64,000 nt of DNA, taken from contig JAWUZG010000028.1 of assembly GCA_036785705.1 (NCBI GenBank), forward strand, positions 1,612,001-1,676,000, written 5' to 3'. The stretch comes from Acanthornis magna (taxonomy: Eukaryota; Chordata; Aves; Passeriformes; Acanthizidae). A program made the position numbers and the translations under genes. The notes under the pieces are model-generated. The model was given only the letters and a program-made list of their open reading frames with translations, made no database searches and was not told the DNA's origin. Below, piece by piece: positions 48,416-60,800 of the stretch. Every line of letters begins with the position of its first letter. Position 1 is the first letter of the stretch.

Positions 48416-48582
48416 AATCACAGGCAGGAACACCTTCACCGTCCCAGGTTGCTCAGAGCTCCATCCAACCTGGCCTTGGACACTTCCAGGGATGGGGCAG
48501 CCACAGCTTCTCTGGACACCCTGTGCCAGTTCCTCAGGATTTGAGTTCTCAAGAAATTACTGTTTGTCTTAGAAATCTGGAA
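48416..48582 (-). repeat. CR1 LINE fragment
   Basis: In reverse orientation it matches the CR1 region upstream of its 3' tail: CCCAGGTTGCTCAGAGC, CCATCCAACCTGGCCTTGGA, CACTTCCAGGGATGGGGC, CACAGCTTCTCTGGACA, CCTGTGCCAGTTCCTCA. The terminal GATGATCT...TTCCAACC part is absent on the left, so the copy is truncated at both ends. Confidence 0.88.
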
Positions 48583-48676
48583 ATTTAAACAGTTTTGTTG
48601 TCTTGAATTATTGCTTGGCTTTCTGAATCTCTAAGGGATCATTCAAATCACGTTAATAAACTCCCTGGACCATAAA

Positions 48677-48679
<3 letters not shown>

Positions 48680-48732
<53 letters not shown>
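48680..48732 (-). repeat. T53 homopolymer, poly(A)-tail-like on minus strand
   Basis: Fifty-three T in a row is by far the longest homopolymer in the window. On the minus strand it is a pure A tail, with AATAAA (48752-48757) beginning about 25 bases before it. This is the usual spacing between a polyadenylation signal and a cleavage site. It suggests the tail of a reverse-transcribed RNA inserted on the minus strand; a pure tail of this length would be recent. Confidence 0.8.
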
Positions 48733-49705
48733 CCCCTAAAAAGAAGCATTTTTTATTCATCACAAGGTTAAAGGAAGTGGAATTTCCCAATACTGGTGAG
48801 CAAATCTGCATGCTCACAGCTCTTATTAAGCTAAATAAGAGTTGTGGGAATTGGAAGACTCTGGAAAGGAAGTTTTAAGTCATTAAATAATTCTGATATC
48901 TCTGTGAGGGCATACATTTTCTAACTATTTTATTTACAGCTTCGTGGCCCCTTTACACATCACAGATTTTCACTTACAATGTTGTTCGATATCACACTAA
49001 ACCAAGGGACCCATGTCCCTGGATGGGCAGTGGACCCCCTAAAACTCCTGTTGGGGTAGAAGTGAAAAGCAGACTTCCATGGGATGGAAATGTCATTCTC
49101 CTAAGGGAGAGACAGATAAAAAACCACTTTTTTGGTAAGTGATTCAAAAATTCACCTGTAGTGTGTTTGGATTGGACATCACAGGGAATTGAAGGTCTGC
49201 AGAGTAGTTCTTCACTGCAGGACAAAGATTTAACCTCGGTAGCAATTGGTCTTTTTGCAGTGTGGGCTGTGTTTGTGAGCTCCCAGCCAAGGATATTCCC
49301 TCTGGTCCTGTGCGTGGCTGACCAATAATTAGGAAAACCTTTTAAGTGTGAGCAGGATTTTGATGATCCTTCAGCTCTGGAGTCATTAGCAGATGAGAGA
49401 GTGGCAGGATTGGTGACAATCTGCTTTTCTAGAAGACTTGCTGCCCTAGCTGGCAGGTAAAATGTGCTCTCTATTAAAAATCCAAGAGGGTTTTTCTCTC
49501 CACAAAGGTGAGGGAGGCTGTATCTGGTGGTTGTGACACTGACTGGAGACCTGGGTGCTGTATGGGGTGGCACTGGAGGAGTCAGGCAGGTTAGACTCCC
49601 CCCTGGAGCCAGTGGGACCATGATTTTTTTCTTGTTAGTCTCTGTACCTTGAGCCTTCCTCAAGCAAAGTAAGCCCAGGAGTCCCTCAGCATTCCACAGG
49701 AACAC
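48733..49705 (-). pseudogene. Possible minus-strand processed retrocopy
   Basis: The sequence upstream (minus strand) of the 53-base A tail carries AATAAA at the right distance and, further upstream, the longest open frame of the window (49,621 to 48,992 from its first ATG, 209 codons; open further to 49,705). The predicted protein is rich in Ser, Thr, Leu and Pro, has no recognised domain and may be meaningless. The 5' boundary is unknown. The 9-base word ATAAAAGCT occurs just left of the tail (48672-48680) and again at 50,626-50,634, but an old CR1 lies between, so the pairing as a target duplication is uncertain. The source transcript is not identified. Confidence 0.25.
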
Positions 49706-50215
49706 AAGGCAGGCAGATCCTTATGATTTGCCTAAAGTGAAGATAGTACAGTTCAGCCTGACTAATGTTTTAAAAATGAAAGCAGACATTAAATCCAATA
49801 AATGAAGTTGTGAAACTTTGTTTTGTCATGAATTGCTTCTATAAAGCAATACTAGACGCAAGGAACCCTTCCACAGATCAATCTTACTAAACAGGGGTAA
49901 AGAGTGCTACAGCCCCAGCATTCCACACAACCCTACAGGGCTGAACTGACACAAACTGGTTTGTTCCACCACTTCAAAAGACAGATGAAGTAGAGAATTC
50001 ATTATCATATTGATTCCAGATTAGCCAAGTTAAATTCAATGGTTTGTTCAATACCAGGTGATTTTTAAAATGTATTATACAGTGCATTATTTACAATCAC
50101 CACTTAAACAAGAAGACACAAATATTTTATGTAATTAAAGAAACGGATTCTGAGGTGTAGCTCTACAGACTAAATGAGTGGGCTAGGTGCCCTCATGGAG
50201 ATATTTCTCTACAAA
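49706..50215. other. Unique non-coding sequence
   Basis: No feature is recognised. Confidence 0.5.
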
Positions 50216-50296
50216 GAATGTAGGAATGACCTTAGGAGAGCAGACAGAGGAACCATCTAGTCCAGTGCCTTGTCTCGGGCAGTGGTCACTTACAGA
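50216..50296 (-). repeat. Old CR1-type LINE 3' fragment
   Basis: On the minus strand it reads GAGACAAGGCACTGGACTAG then ATGGTTCCTCTGTCTG. This resembles the older CR1 terminus with GGACACTGGACTAGATGG followed by CCATTGGTCTGACCCAG. It is diverged, so it belongs to an older layer than the copy at 57.7 kb. Confidence 0.55.
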
Positions 50297-51064
50297 TAGT
50301 TGTAGAAGAGTATAAAAAAGGGCAAATGCACAACAGTATTTTCTCAAAACAAATTTTTCTGGTTTCCAGCTATTGATGGAGAAAGGCTTGCACCAACAAA
50401 TACAGCTTTCTCTATGTGTAACCACATGTTATGTCACTGAAATCAGTGGTATTGCAATAGATTTACACTGCTGAAACAAATATAAGGTCTAGCTTTTAGC
50501 TTTCCACCAGGGGAATGCCATTGAGTCCCTCACTGACTCTAAAAGAAATAAACAGGAAAAGGTGATTTTATTGCGTTATCCCTCAATCAGGCCAAATGGA
50601 CACCTTTAACAGTAGTCAGACTACAATAAAAGCTGGGAGTGTAGCAGTATGTCAGTGATAAGAATCACACATCAAGATTATGAAGATGAATTATACAGTG
50701 GTTTGCTGTTTCTTTGACTCTGAAGATTTCTCTAGAGAATTTGAGGTTTAGATATAAAATGTTTCTGGCTGACAGAGCTGCTCATATTGTTGCCATATCT
50801 TGCTGATGTTTTCCCCTAAGCTGATATATTTAAATAACATCTGAGGTTTGTGTCCTGCAGTCTTATCAGCACTGACACTCCTTAAGCAACAGAATATGAA
50901 AGGAGATTATTATCTCTGAGCTGAAGAGACTGGGTCTGACTTTACAATTTCCAGGGGTAGCCAGCATCTCAGGATTGTCACCACCACCATGAACAAGATG
51001 TGGATCCCATGATCCAACATTTTGTCTTTGGCACTGATGGGTCAATGGCCCAGTGCTGGAGGGT
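50297..51064. other. Unique non-coding sequence
   Basis: No feature is recognised. Confidence 0.5.
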
Positions 51065-51293
51065 GCTCACAAGGATGGAAAACCAGTGAAAGATTGTGTT
51101 CATGAGGATAGAAAACCAGTGAAAGATTGTGTTCACGAGGATGGAAACCAGTGAAAGATTGGGTTCATGAGGATGGAAAACCAGTGAAAGATTGTGTTCA
51201 TGAGGATGGAAAACCAGTGAAAGACTGTGTTCATGAGGATGGAAACCAGTGAAAGATTGGGTTCATGAAGATGGAAAACCAGTGAAAGATTGT
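51065..51293. repeat. Minisatellite, seven 33/32-bp units
   Basis: There are seven units with the consensus GTTCATGAGGATGG-AAAACCAGTG-AAAGATTGT. Unit boundaries are 51065, 51098, 51131, 51163, 51196, 51229 and 51261. Units 3 and 6 are 32 bases long (one A lost) and end in TTGG rather than TTGT, so the array has a three-unit period of 98 bases. The last unit ends at 51293. On the minus strand the 33-base units read as an 11-residue repeat, broken in frame by the 32-base units. Confidence 0.95.
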
Positions 51294-51297
51294 GCTC

Positions 51298-52785
51298 TCC
51301 CCAGTCCCTTCCTGGCCTGTTTCTCAGCAATTCCCTGGTGTTTGTGTTCCTGACCCATGTCATGAAAATCTGCACACACTGCTGTGACAGATGCTGCAGC
51401 TTTCTCTCACACTATCAAGGATGCTCTATAGCCACCAGCATATCCACAAGTTTCATGTGAGAATCAGAGTGTGGCAGATCTGGGGCTTGTCTGTCTCCCT
51501 CTGGCAAAACATGAGTGGAGGAGGAGGCTTAACTGGGTTGTAAGCCACAGTTTTTATCACATTTCTCTCAATATTTGGTATTTCTCTTCATGTCCCTGCT
51601 CCGGGAGGCAAGTGGCTACATGCAGACCTCAGCTCAGAGCAATCAAACAGGTGAAATTAATGTGTTGGAAAGATCAAATCCAGAAAACTAATGATAAATT
51701 CTAGGTTTCCTGTTTGAAAATATCCATGGCTTTGCAACTAATCTCATAATTTGGTGTATGTTTGAGTCTGATTGATGTTCTTTAATTATTGAAAGTTTGG
51801 CAGAAAGGTTTGTATTGAAAGGTTGTTCAGTTAGCGACAGAAGTTGAGAATGGCTCTTGTTTATCTTTCTTTGATCATGATATTGACATTTGAGTTTCCT
51901 GTGCAGAGCAGAGGAGTTCAATGTATGAGATGGACAATTCGGAGCCCTGGCTTGCAGCTTATTTTCCTTGGGTCTGGGAGAACTTCCTAAGAGCAAAGTG
52001 TCAAAAGTGTGCTTACTTTGTAAAATAAATTTGCAAATAAAAGGATTTACGTGGAGCAAGGCAGGGAAAATATCTGCAGTCGTACAAGGTATCTCTATTA
52101 TGGAAAGAAGGTCGACTTCTTGAGCACAGCAGAGCTTTTCCCATACCTGTATTTTTCTGTTTTCTTCACTGTGTTCTGGATGAAATCCCAGCCAAATCTC
52201 TTCTCTGTGGTGGTGAATCACTGGGAATGCTCTGTGCATACTCATTAGACTTCAAAATCCTCATGCATAAAGAAGGGCTCACAGTCAGGGCAAGTGATGG
52301 TGTTCAACCAACTACATTCCTACCGAAGCCCTTTTATGTCCAGTGCTGAGAATTGTCACACTTTAAATTGTAGTTTGGTTGTGGGGTGTGGGGTTTTTTT
52401 CCCTCTTAGCATGTGTTTTCCCACTTGGGAAATACTGTGCTGTTTGGTAGATGTTAAGCAATTAATAAAATGGAGTATTTTGCATCCCATTACGTGGACA
52501 GAATGACAGAACCCTTCTTGTGTGTGCAGATAAAGGCAGCAACATTTAATTCCCTCTGCACTACTGAAACATGTCTGGTCTGTGCTAGACTTGCACTGTA
52601 CTGCTGCTGCAGGATTGGGGTTTTTTTAATGCCACATGTATTGGAATATCTTACATTGTGTGCTATTTTAAAGGATTTTTTTGTTTCATTATTCAAAGCT
52701 GTCAGGAAATGATTTTTGCATAATTTATCTTACCCTTTTTTCCAGTGTTAGTAATCCTATATGGCGAGTTGGTTTTGTCATTGGC
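51298..52785. other. Unique non-coding sequence
   Basis: No gene or transposon is recognised. A minus-strand frame of 185 codons (52,245 to 51,688) has no family resemblance. Confidence 0.5.
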
Positions 52786-52860
52786 CTGGGTCACAAAAGA
52801 TTTGAGTTCATCCTCTGCTGCCAAATATATCTAATGTGATTTTTGGGTGCCGAGTGTTTT
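52786..52860 (+). repeat. Weak MIR-like similarity
   Basis: GGGTCACAAAAGATTTGAGT followed by TCATCCTCTGCTGCCA and TCTAATGTGATTTTTGGGTG resembles the MIR head (GGGTTCAAATCCTGGCTCTGCCAC, TAGCTGTGTGACCTTGGGCA). It is too short and diverged to be sure. Confidence 0.22.
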
Positions 52861-55254
52861 TAAGAGCCTTTTGCTATAAACAGCTCACAGCCAAGCAATG
52901 ATTGCTTTAGCACCCTGATTATCATGCAAAATTTGTGTTTGAAATTTATGTGACATTTATTTAGAGGACTTCGGGGAAAAAACCAACCAAACTACCCTAA
53001 TCCTGTAGTCATTAATTTAGTGCCACATATCCTTCATAGAACTCTCTACAGAACAATTTTCAAGTCTGGATTGAGAGCTTCTGTATGGGTCTCAGTGCAG
53101 GCATGGCCAGATCCTCCTCTGGAATCATCTGCCCAGAACTTCTGCTTCACAGTTTACCAATAACCAGGGAACCATATGCTGTATTTCATAGTTAAATTGA
53201 AAAAGCCTTCATTTCTACCAAAAAGAGTAGTAGGAATAATTTTATATTTCTCATTTAATTAGGAAAAATGAGTAGAGAGTGTGTCATTTTCTTTTATATG
53301 ACAATTAGAAATGTGCCAAAAAATTCAGTCTGGAATTTATGTGCAGCTATCGTTCGCAATTAGTCATCGTATTTACTGCCAAATAAATGGGTTTTAAGCA
53401 GAATCTCTGTGAAACTGCAATTACAACTAGGGAATGAGTAGATTAATCCCATCTGCATGTTTCATATGGATCTTCCCACAGATACTCTGCATCCCCTCCC
53501 CATGTGCTCTATTCGTGCCTGACTTACTGAATCCAGTAAAACTAGGAGAAGGAAATTGTCTACTCTCTCCAAATGAAAAATGGAATTAATATAATTTGAC
53601 CTTGTTTTTTAAAAAAATGACATTTTCCTATGCCACCTGCTATCATGGCAGTTTGAACAGGCAGAATGCATCTTTTTCCTTTGAGGAGAATATTGGCTGG
53701 AGTTCAGGACCTAATCCTGCAGACCTTTCTCCCTTTGCTAAAAAGAGGGTGATTTAGAAGAGACAGGACTAAAGGATCAGACCATGACACAGAGAACAAT
53801 TGAAGTATTGCATGAGGTGAAAGGGTAATAAATCATGTCAGGATTAACTTCTTGGTATTCTTTTTTTTTTTTTTTTTTGGAGACAGTATGTGCTTCCAGA
53901 AACTCCTCTCCTTTAAAACGATTATGGTCCAGAGGTTTCTTTTTTTGAAAACTAATTGGGATTACTTGTTGTAGGAACTGTTGGGTGATGAATTCCGATG
54001 ATGCTTTGCGAATGTCAAGACTCATATTTTGCTCTTTTACAAAATACACAAAACCTTGCCAGACAGAAATTAGACTGTGCCCTGGTGAGGTCTGTGTGTG
54101 CTTTGTGCAGCAGGAAAAGTGTCTCCCAGGCATATCCATAAACTCACACACTGCAGCATACCATGAATAAATGAATTGATGTCAGGGCTGGACAGAGAGC
54201 TGAGCACTGCCCTTTCTGCTCCCCTTGGCTGCTCCTCAGCATTTTTGTGGCTCGTGGCAGTCAGTGCTGTCCCAGGAACATCAGAGGAGCAGTTTGGGGT
54301 ACAAGGGGGCTATGACCTTCCCAAAAGATGACCATCATGGTTTGGGTTCTGAAACAGAGAATAAGTTCTGGCCTTTTTTATTGAACAAAATGTAGTTAGT
54401 CAACATCATTTACTGAGGCACGTGTTGGTCCTGTGTTTTTCGTAAGAAAAGACTTTGCAACTGTCTCAGAGAAGAGTTGTTTCAAACTAAGGATCATGAA
54501 GTCTGAGCTTGTATATTCATTATTATTAATGGTAAATCTGTTAATTGTGGTCATCTTTAAGTTCTTTGTTAAATTACTTCTGAAAGTGAAGAATATCTGA
54601 GGGAAATATCCTCTGAAATCTTACTGAAGGGTTTCACCTAACCTACCCAGTCAGAAGGCCCCGTTCACATTTGCAGGTTGATATTTCTGCAAATATTGCT
54701 ATTTTAATGTGTCTTAGGGAGTTAAACTGTACCCATATGATGATTACAGCCATTTGCTAGACCATCTGTCTTTCAGGACTATCAGAAGTCTAGATGGATG
54801 ACATTATAATTTGGAACAAGGTATTTCATTCCCTTGAATTTACTAATGTCAGACAATATATAGCTCAGTTCTATTTCTGGTAATGATGATCTAATTGCCT
54901 CAGCCAAACTGTGGCACCTCATTGGGAGCACAGATTTGTGTGATGCCTGCTCAGTCTTGGGGAGACCTGGAAGGGGTCATGCGTAAATAACCAATCCTAT
55001 GATTGTACAAATGGTATCTTCAAAATGAAGTGGGTCAGGAGTGTGAGCTGTTTATTTCCTTCTCATCTGAACAATGAACATGTCCACAATGCAGTGGGGA
55101 CAGGGCACCCCATGATGCAGCACAAGCTGTGTGCAGACACCAGGAGACCGCCACAGAAAACTTTGGGTTGGAGGTCCTGCTGCAGAAAGGTGGCCCAAAT
55201 CCACTCCAAGCAGGGCTGAATTGCAGTTATGTTGGGTAACTCAGGGCCTCATGC
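52861..55254. other. Unique non-coding sequence
   Basis: There is a T18 run at 53,861-53,878 with no poly(A) signal complement beside it. Nothing else is recognised. Confidence 0.5.
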
Positions 55255-55440
55255 AGTCCAGCTGTGAAACTCTTCAAGGGTGGGGCTGACATGGCCTCTC
55301 TAGCCCTTGTTGCAAAGATTTGCCACTCTTATTAAGATTATTTTTTCGTGTCTCATCAGAGTTTCCCATGTTACTGCTCATGGCCTTTGCCCTTGGACTT
55401 TGTTGTGCATGAGGGAACTACCAAGAAGCCTTTCTCTGTT
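55255..55440 (-). repeat. CR1 LINE fragment
   Basis: In reverse orientation the order matches CR1: AACTCTTCAAGGGTGGGGCT, GGCCTCTCTAGCCC, ATTTGCCACTCTTATTAAG, then TTTCCCATGTTACTGCTCAT and GGCCTTTGCCCTTGGACTTT. On the minus strand this is the end of the CR1 open frame region, with GGCAAAGGCCATGAGCAG upstream of the CCCTTGAAGAG section. The terminal 3' tail is not present on the left. Confidence 0.72.
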
Positions 55441-57704
55441 CACCAAAGGACCATAAAAGCAAAGAAAAGAAGAATCAGGAGCATGAGACACTCCCACTCA
55501 TTAGCAGTGTTCACTTAGAAGTTGCCTGGACACTGATCAGCAGAATCAGGCTGCATGCAAGGATAAAGTGTCCCTTACACACGCAGCCATCCTTGCACAG
55601 TCTTTAATGTTCACCCCATGTTGTTTTTTTCCTGGATCCTCTATCCTTTTCATCCTCCAAGCTTGATGGCTTCAGAGATTAATCAAAGCTTGCATAGTGA
55701 AGTAAGTTTTCTTCAAGATTGGTTGCAGAAGGTGAGACTGACATAGTGAATGTTGCATTAGTCATCTCGGATTAGAAGTAAACTTGGACATTCATCTGTC
55801 TGGGCCTTGATTCTACATTTCTAAAAAAAAAAGGTGATAGTTCTCACTTCCTTAAAAAAGTTGTCGGGAAGAAAGATTCCGTAAGAGACCGCAAGTCTCA
55901 GAAGAGGTGTTGTCCAGATATTGATTACTAGGCTGGTGACAGAGCCATGCCCAGTCCTTCCGGGCAGGAATGAGAGCTGGAAGCTGTGCTGAAGGGGTGA
56001 GCTTTGTCCTGGAGGCTGCTGCAGAGGATGTGCAAATCCACCACGCATACAGTGGGAGAGGTCAGACTTCACAAAGTACTCAGACCTCATCTGAGAGTGT
56101 AGAAATGCTAATGGAAACCTTTCAAGGGAGTTAATAACCTTTAAATGTAATGAGATTTGAGTGGTGAGTTATGAAAAGATGAGATATACAAATAGAATAA
56201 AAATAATCATTGAAATAGTAGCAACTGAGCATGCCCACAAGTGTGAAATAAATTTTGTGAAATAAATGAGATACAGTTTTTGGCAAAGATACTCTTAAAT
56301 CCAGGATGTGGTGGTGTATTGAAATGCTAATGGCCTGAAGAGATATCATAAGTCTTGGCTTTCTCTGATTCCTGAGACCTGACTTTGCACCCTGGGCCAT
56401 TTAGCATGTTTTTTTTTAACAGTATTAGTATTAAAGCATCCAAACCTGGACAAGCATTTTTGTAGGCCAAATATATTAGCACTCATCTGTAACAAACATG
56501 TTGCATATTCGGATTACTCGTATGGTGCTTTGGAGAATCAGCTGGTAATGGGAATTCTGCTGGACATGTGGAGATCTGTGATTTGTGGTGAAGGACAGTC
56601 CAGCCATGGATCTGAGCAGATGGTGGTCATTACTTGTGCCAACATGTGACTGCATTTAATTACAACAGAAGTGCTGAGGCAGATTATTTCTCTGGGCCCT
56701 TTACATATATCTTCCTGGCAAAGTGAGTAAGTATTCAAGGAAGCATTGCATAAAAAGCATCAGAACTGAAACAGACTCACTTTAATCACTGCTATGTGAC
56801 ACAGCGTCTGATATTCAGAAATTCCTATTCTCATATACATTTGCAGATAGTTCTGCCACTTGAGAGCAAGAGAATACCTTCTTCTCAATGTGCAGTAACC
56901 ACTTAATTCAATTCAATTTGATGGAAGCTACATTCTTCCTTGAATTCGTGAAGAAATACAGTAAACTGGCTTCTCATAATAAATATGTCTGCACACCTTA
57001 AAATACAAATGCAGCTTGCCATTTTGAACCACATTATATGGAATTATCTGTAATGTAATATGATTTCATCTTGGGAACATCACTGCTTTATGTTTATATG
57101 CTCTCACTAAGTCATATTTTTCAATTTTTATGGGTTATTTTATTATTGTTTTGCTAATGACACTTAAACCTCTTTGTTTCTCCCTCATAACGCATCTTCA
57201 GTGACAGATAGTGTGGTCTCTCGCCTGTGAGTTTGCGGCTGTGGAATAATTTTTAGCTATTAAGCACATTATTGATTAAACTGTTCCTTCTGTTCCATGA
57301 TTCATGTCACCAGACAGTGCACAGGGTGCAAAAAACAGCTGCAAAGAGAACAAAGTGTAGAAAATGAGGGCTGTGTTGGATTCATCCTCATCAACCCCAG
57401 CTTCCACAGATAACTCTCAGCCTCAACAGCATCTTGTAGCCAATAGCCCGTGGTGAAACACTCCAGTAGAAAACCATGGACCACCTGTGGGATTAGCACG
57501 TAAGGAGAGCGCTGCTGGAAGCAGTACTGACATTTCTTGTGTGCTTTGAGGTGTGGACTGGAAAAGGGGCAAAAAGTTACAGGCTTAGCAGTCTCTGACA
57601 TTGTACAGCCTTGCCTGCCTCATATGGCTGGGGAATAGGCTTGCAGAAGCAGCTCTGTCTGGGATTTAGGGACTGCTTTTGTACTTAGACAAGGTACAGT
57701 CAGC
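55441..57704. other. Unique non-coding sequence
   Basis: No gene or transposon is recognised. Confidence 0.5.
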
Positions 57705-57838
57705 ATCTCTGGAAGTGTTCAAAAATGGGGAAATGTTGTGCTTCACCACATGGTTTAGTGGGTGTGGTGGTATTTGGTCAAAGGTTGGACTTGATGATCT
57801 TAAAGGTCTTTTCCAACCTTGATGATTCTATGATTCTA
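57705..57838 (+). repeat. CR1 LINE 3' end, avian type
   Basis: CTGGAAGTGTTCAAAAATGG, then CACATGGTTTAGTGGGTGTG, GGTTGGACTTGATGATCTT, AAAGGTCTTTTCCAACCTT and the terminal GATTCTATGATTCTA. This is the complete conserved tail of a bird CR1, ending in the 8-bp type repeats that mark the CR1 terminus. It is the least diverged CR1 in the window and supports an avian source. Confidence 0.93.
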
Positions 57839-60800
57839 AAAGTCTTTCTAGTTATTTCAGAGATTCATCTCTCTGCCTTCATTCTAGGTCTCTTGCTGTC
57901 TGCATTATGTCCTGTAGTTTAAATTTCCGTGGGCCAGCACATAATTTTAATGTCGGGGGAATTATGACAAAACCATCTGAAAGCGTTTGTTCCTCTATGA
58001 ATGTAAAAAGCAGTGAAAATCAAGTCCTTCCTTTAGTAATAGAATCTTATGCTTGTGGCCGTCAGGCTCATTTTGCTGCCCAGTTGTTGGATAATCTCCT
58101 AATCCTGGCTCCTACCTGGCTGCCAGGGCCACTGGTGCCTGTTGATATTGGAGGGACCATTCTGTGCTTTTCTGATGTTTCCACAGATCTTTTGATGCGC
58201 TTCAGAATCAGCAATTTTAAACTTGTCTGTATCAACATATCTGCTAACACTCTACTAATAGGGGCTTCTGCTTCATCCTTTTGAGACTGTTGGCTCTTGG
58301 GCATCCCCAAATGATGTTGCTCCTTTTAGGGAATTTTAGTCACATGAGATTAGGGCCAGGACATTTTTAATGTGTGTGGAACGGATGGGATTTTGGCATT
58401 TGGTCAGTTTTGGTGTGTATCTGGGTGAGGGGAGCAGCCCAGGAATGTCTGAATGGGAGCCCCAGTGTGAGATTTGTGGGGGCACAACCTGGGCTGGCCC
58501 AGGCTGGGGGAAAGGCATGTTCTCCTGCTGAGGAGGAGTGACAGGCAACACAAACTCTTTCAATTTATTCTTTGAAGCTTTGCATGCAACTGCCCTCCAC
58601 TTAAGCATTTTGTACTATATAAATATTTCAATTGAGCCATGAATCAAGATTAATGCATTGTGTGACTACCAAACCATTAGCAGTGCAGGATGTAATAAAG
58701 TTGATGCTGGGGTTTTATTAAACAGGGTGTGTTGGTCATTAAGGTAAAGTAATGGTGTTGTGAGAGCAGAACCAAATTTCCTCTCGGGTGTCTCATCTTA
58801 AGCAGGTACTAATGGTAGGAATGGCAGGTCGCAGGGCAGGAAGTCAGGCATCGGTAAAATTGCTATAGTGACTGAATTCTGATTAACAGATTTGCTGCAT
58901 CTCTTCTCACAAGGAAGATGGTGCCAAACCTTATTTGCTGTTAGGCCTCAAAACCATAATTTCATTAGTCATAGGAGAGCTGATTTGTCAGAGTCTAAAC
59001 CAAATACTGGAAAGAGCACAGAGCTGTGGAGCAAGGCAAAACTCAGGGTTTGCAGCAAGTACACAAATGTCTAGTTTTCTCCTTTTTTTAGTAGTTAACA
59101 GAGTAAGAACGGCCAATGAAACATTTATAATTCATTGTCAAAATAGACTTTTAGAGAACAAACAGGAAAAAAACCCAGAACCCACTAATTCTTTTTACGC
59201 TTGAAATTTCCCTTGTTTCAATGGTTACCATCCCCTTAATTTATTCATTTTGTTTGTGCTCCCACACAGTCTGAGTTTGTGCTATGAACTAGATTTAAAA
59301 AAAAAAACAAAACAACTTTCAAAGAATTACTTGGCTAGGAGCTGAAAAGTTCACTATGCTGGCATTTTCCTTTGTGTGCATTCCTGTGAATTCCAATGAT
59401 GAGGACATCAGCCTGTTTATTAAATGCCACCAGGATTTGTATTCGAGCGGGAATTCTTGCCCTTGCCCCTGAGTCCATGCAGGGAGGGCTGGCACTGCGG
59501 TCTCATCTCGCGGTGGGCTGGGGCTGGTCACGCAGGGACCAGGGAGGTGGAACGACCTTCACCGACACTCACTCATTATCTCTGCTGTCAGCAGCCTCCT
59601 CCCCCTTTCCTCTGCTGAAACTCAGGCTTTCTCTGACTTTCAGGTCATCACTATTGATTTCACAACGATTTTGAGCTCCTGATTTTTTTTTTTTTTTTAC
59701 TCTTTACAAATTAATCACTTGAGGTATTTGTGCTGATTGTCCTGCTTATTTCCATTTTAGTCTTGTTCAGTCTTGTTTGTTTGTATCTCAAATAGCAACT
59801 TCGCCACTCCTACTCTCCCGGTTTCTGATGAAAATGCTGCTTTTTTCATCTTTACATCCCCTTTAGCATTTAATTCATCAATAGCTTTTCTTACCCCCCA
59901 ATACCAAAGTACTTCAGGGATTTATTAAAAAAATGGATCCACCCAACAATGCCCACACACCCTTAGCTGCAGTGATTCTCTAGCCAGGATGGGAGCTTTC
60001 TCTCTTTGATTGTTTTATTTCCTTTTTCATTTAAAAACAAATTTAAGATTTAAGAATTTGAACTGCTCCTTGCTAGGGGAAGCATTTTTTGTTTACCAGT
60101 TTCTCATCCCCAACATTCTTCTTGAAATGTCATCCACCCTCTCCTTCTGACTGTTTCCTTCTTAGCAGTCTGGAGCCTTTATAAATACAATAATTACTGG
60201 TAAAATGCCAACGTAACATTTTTCAATAGCCGAACTCTGAAAACCAGAATTATATTATTTTTAGGGGAAATAAAAGGCCACGGTGACTTTAGAAACTGAT
60301 AGACAGGAATAAAGTGTTTTACTGAAGAATTTGACTTTATGCAAATGTGTGTTTTAGCTGATGGTTTTGTCCTGTCTTTTGTAATACATTGTCCTTAGCT
60401 GAAGTAAACATATTTTTTGCATTGCTTATTTTTGTGAGCAGTAACTACCCTGTGATTTAAATGATCAATTTATAACTCTCTGAGGTTTCTACCTTATTTT
60501 ATGGTGATTTATTTTTGTGTAGAATGTACTTTTACTGCAAGTGACATTTCAAGAGCGTATTGCAGTCTCTGGAGTCCTTGAACTCTTTCCAAGCAGTGAG
60601 CCTGCTGAGGTTTAAGCCAGTTTGGAAATCTGTCTGTTGGGTTGATGGATTATAGTCCATGTAGTGAGCACTCAGCCTCCACAAGGTTCATGGCATCTTC
60701 ACCTTTAAGTATCTAATTTATGTAGAAATGCCAATAAATTATTTAGAAGGGCATGCTTGCTGATATCAGCAGTTCTGGAGCAACTAAAAATGGTATGACT

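Noticed and set aside
51688..52245. Minus-strand frame of 185 codons
   Set aside because: No domain, no splice or poly(A) context, and composition like chance translation of AT-rich DNA.
53861..53878. T18 run as a retrocopy tail
   Set aside because: No poly(A) signal complement at a suitable distance.
57907..58310. Overlapping open frames on both strands
   Set aside because: Opposite-strand frames over the same bases, no recognised family, no splice sites; most likely chance.
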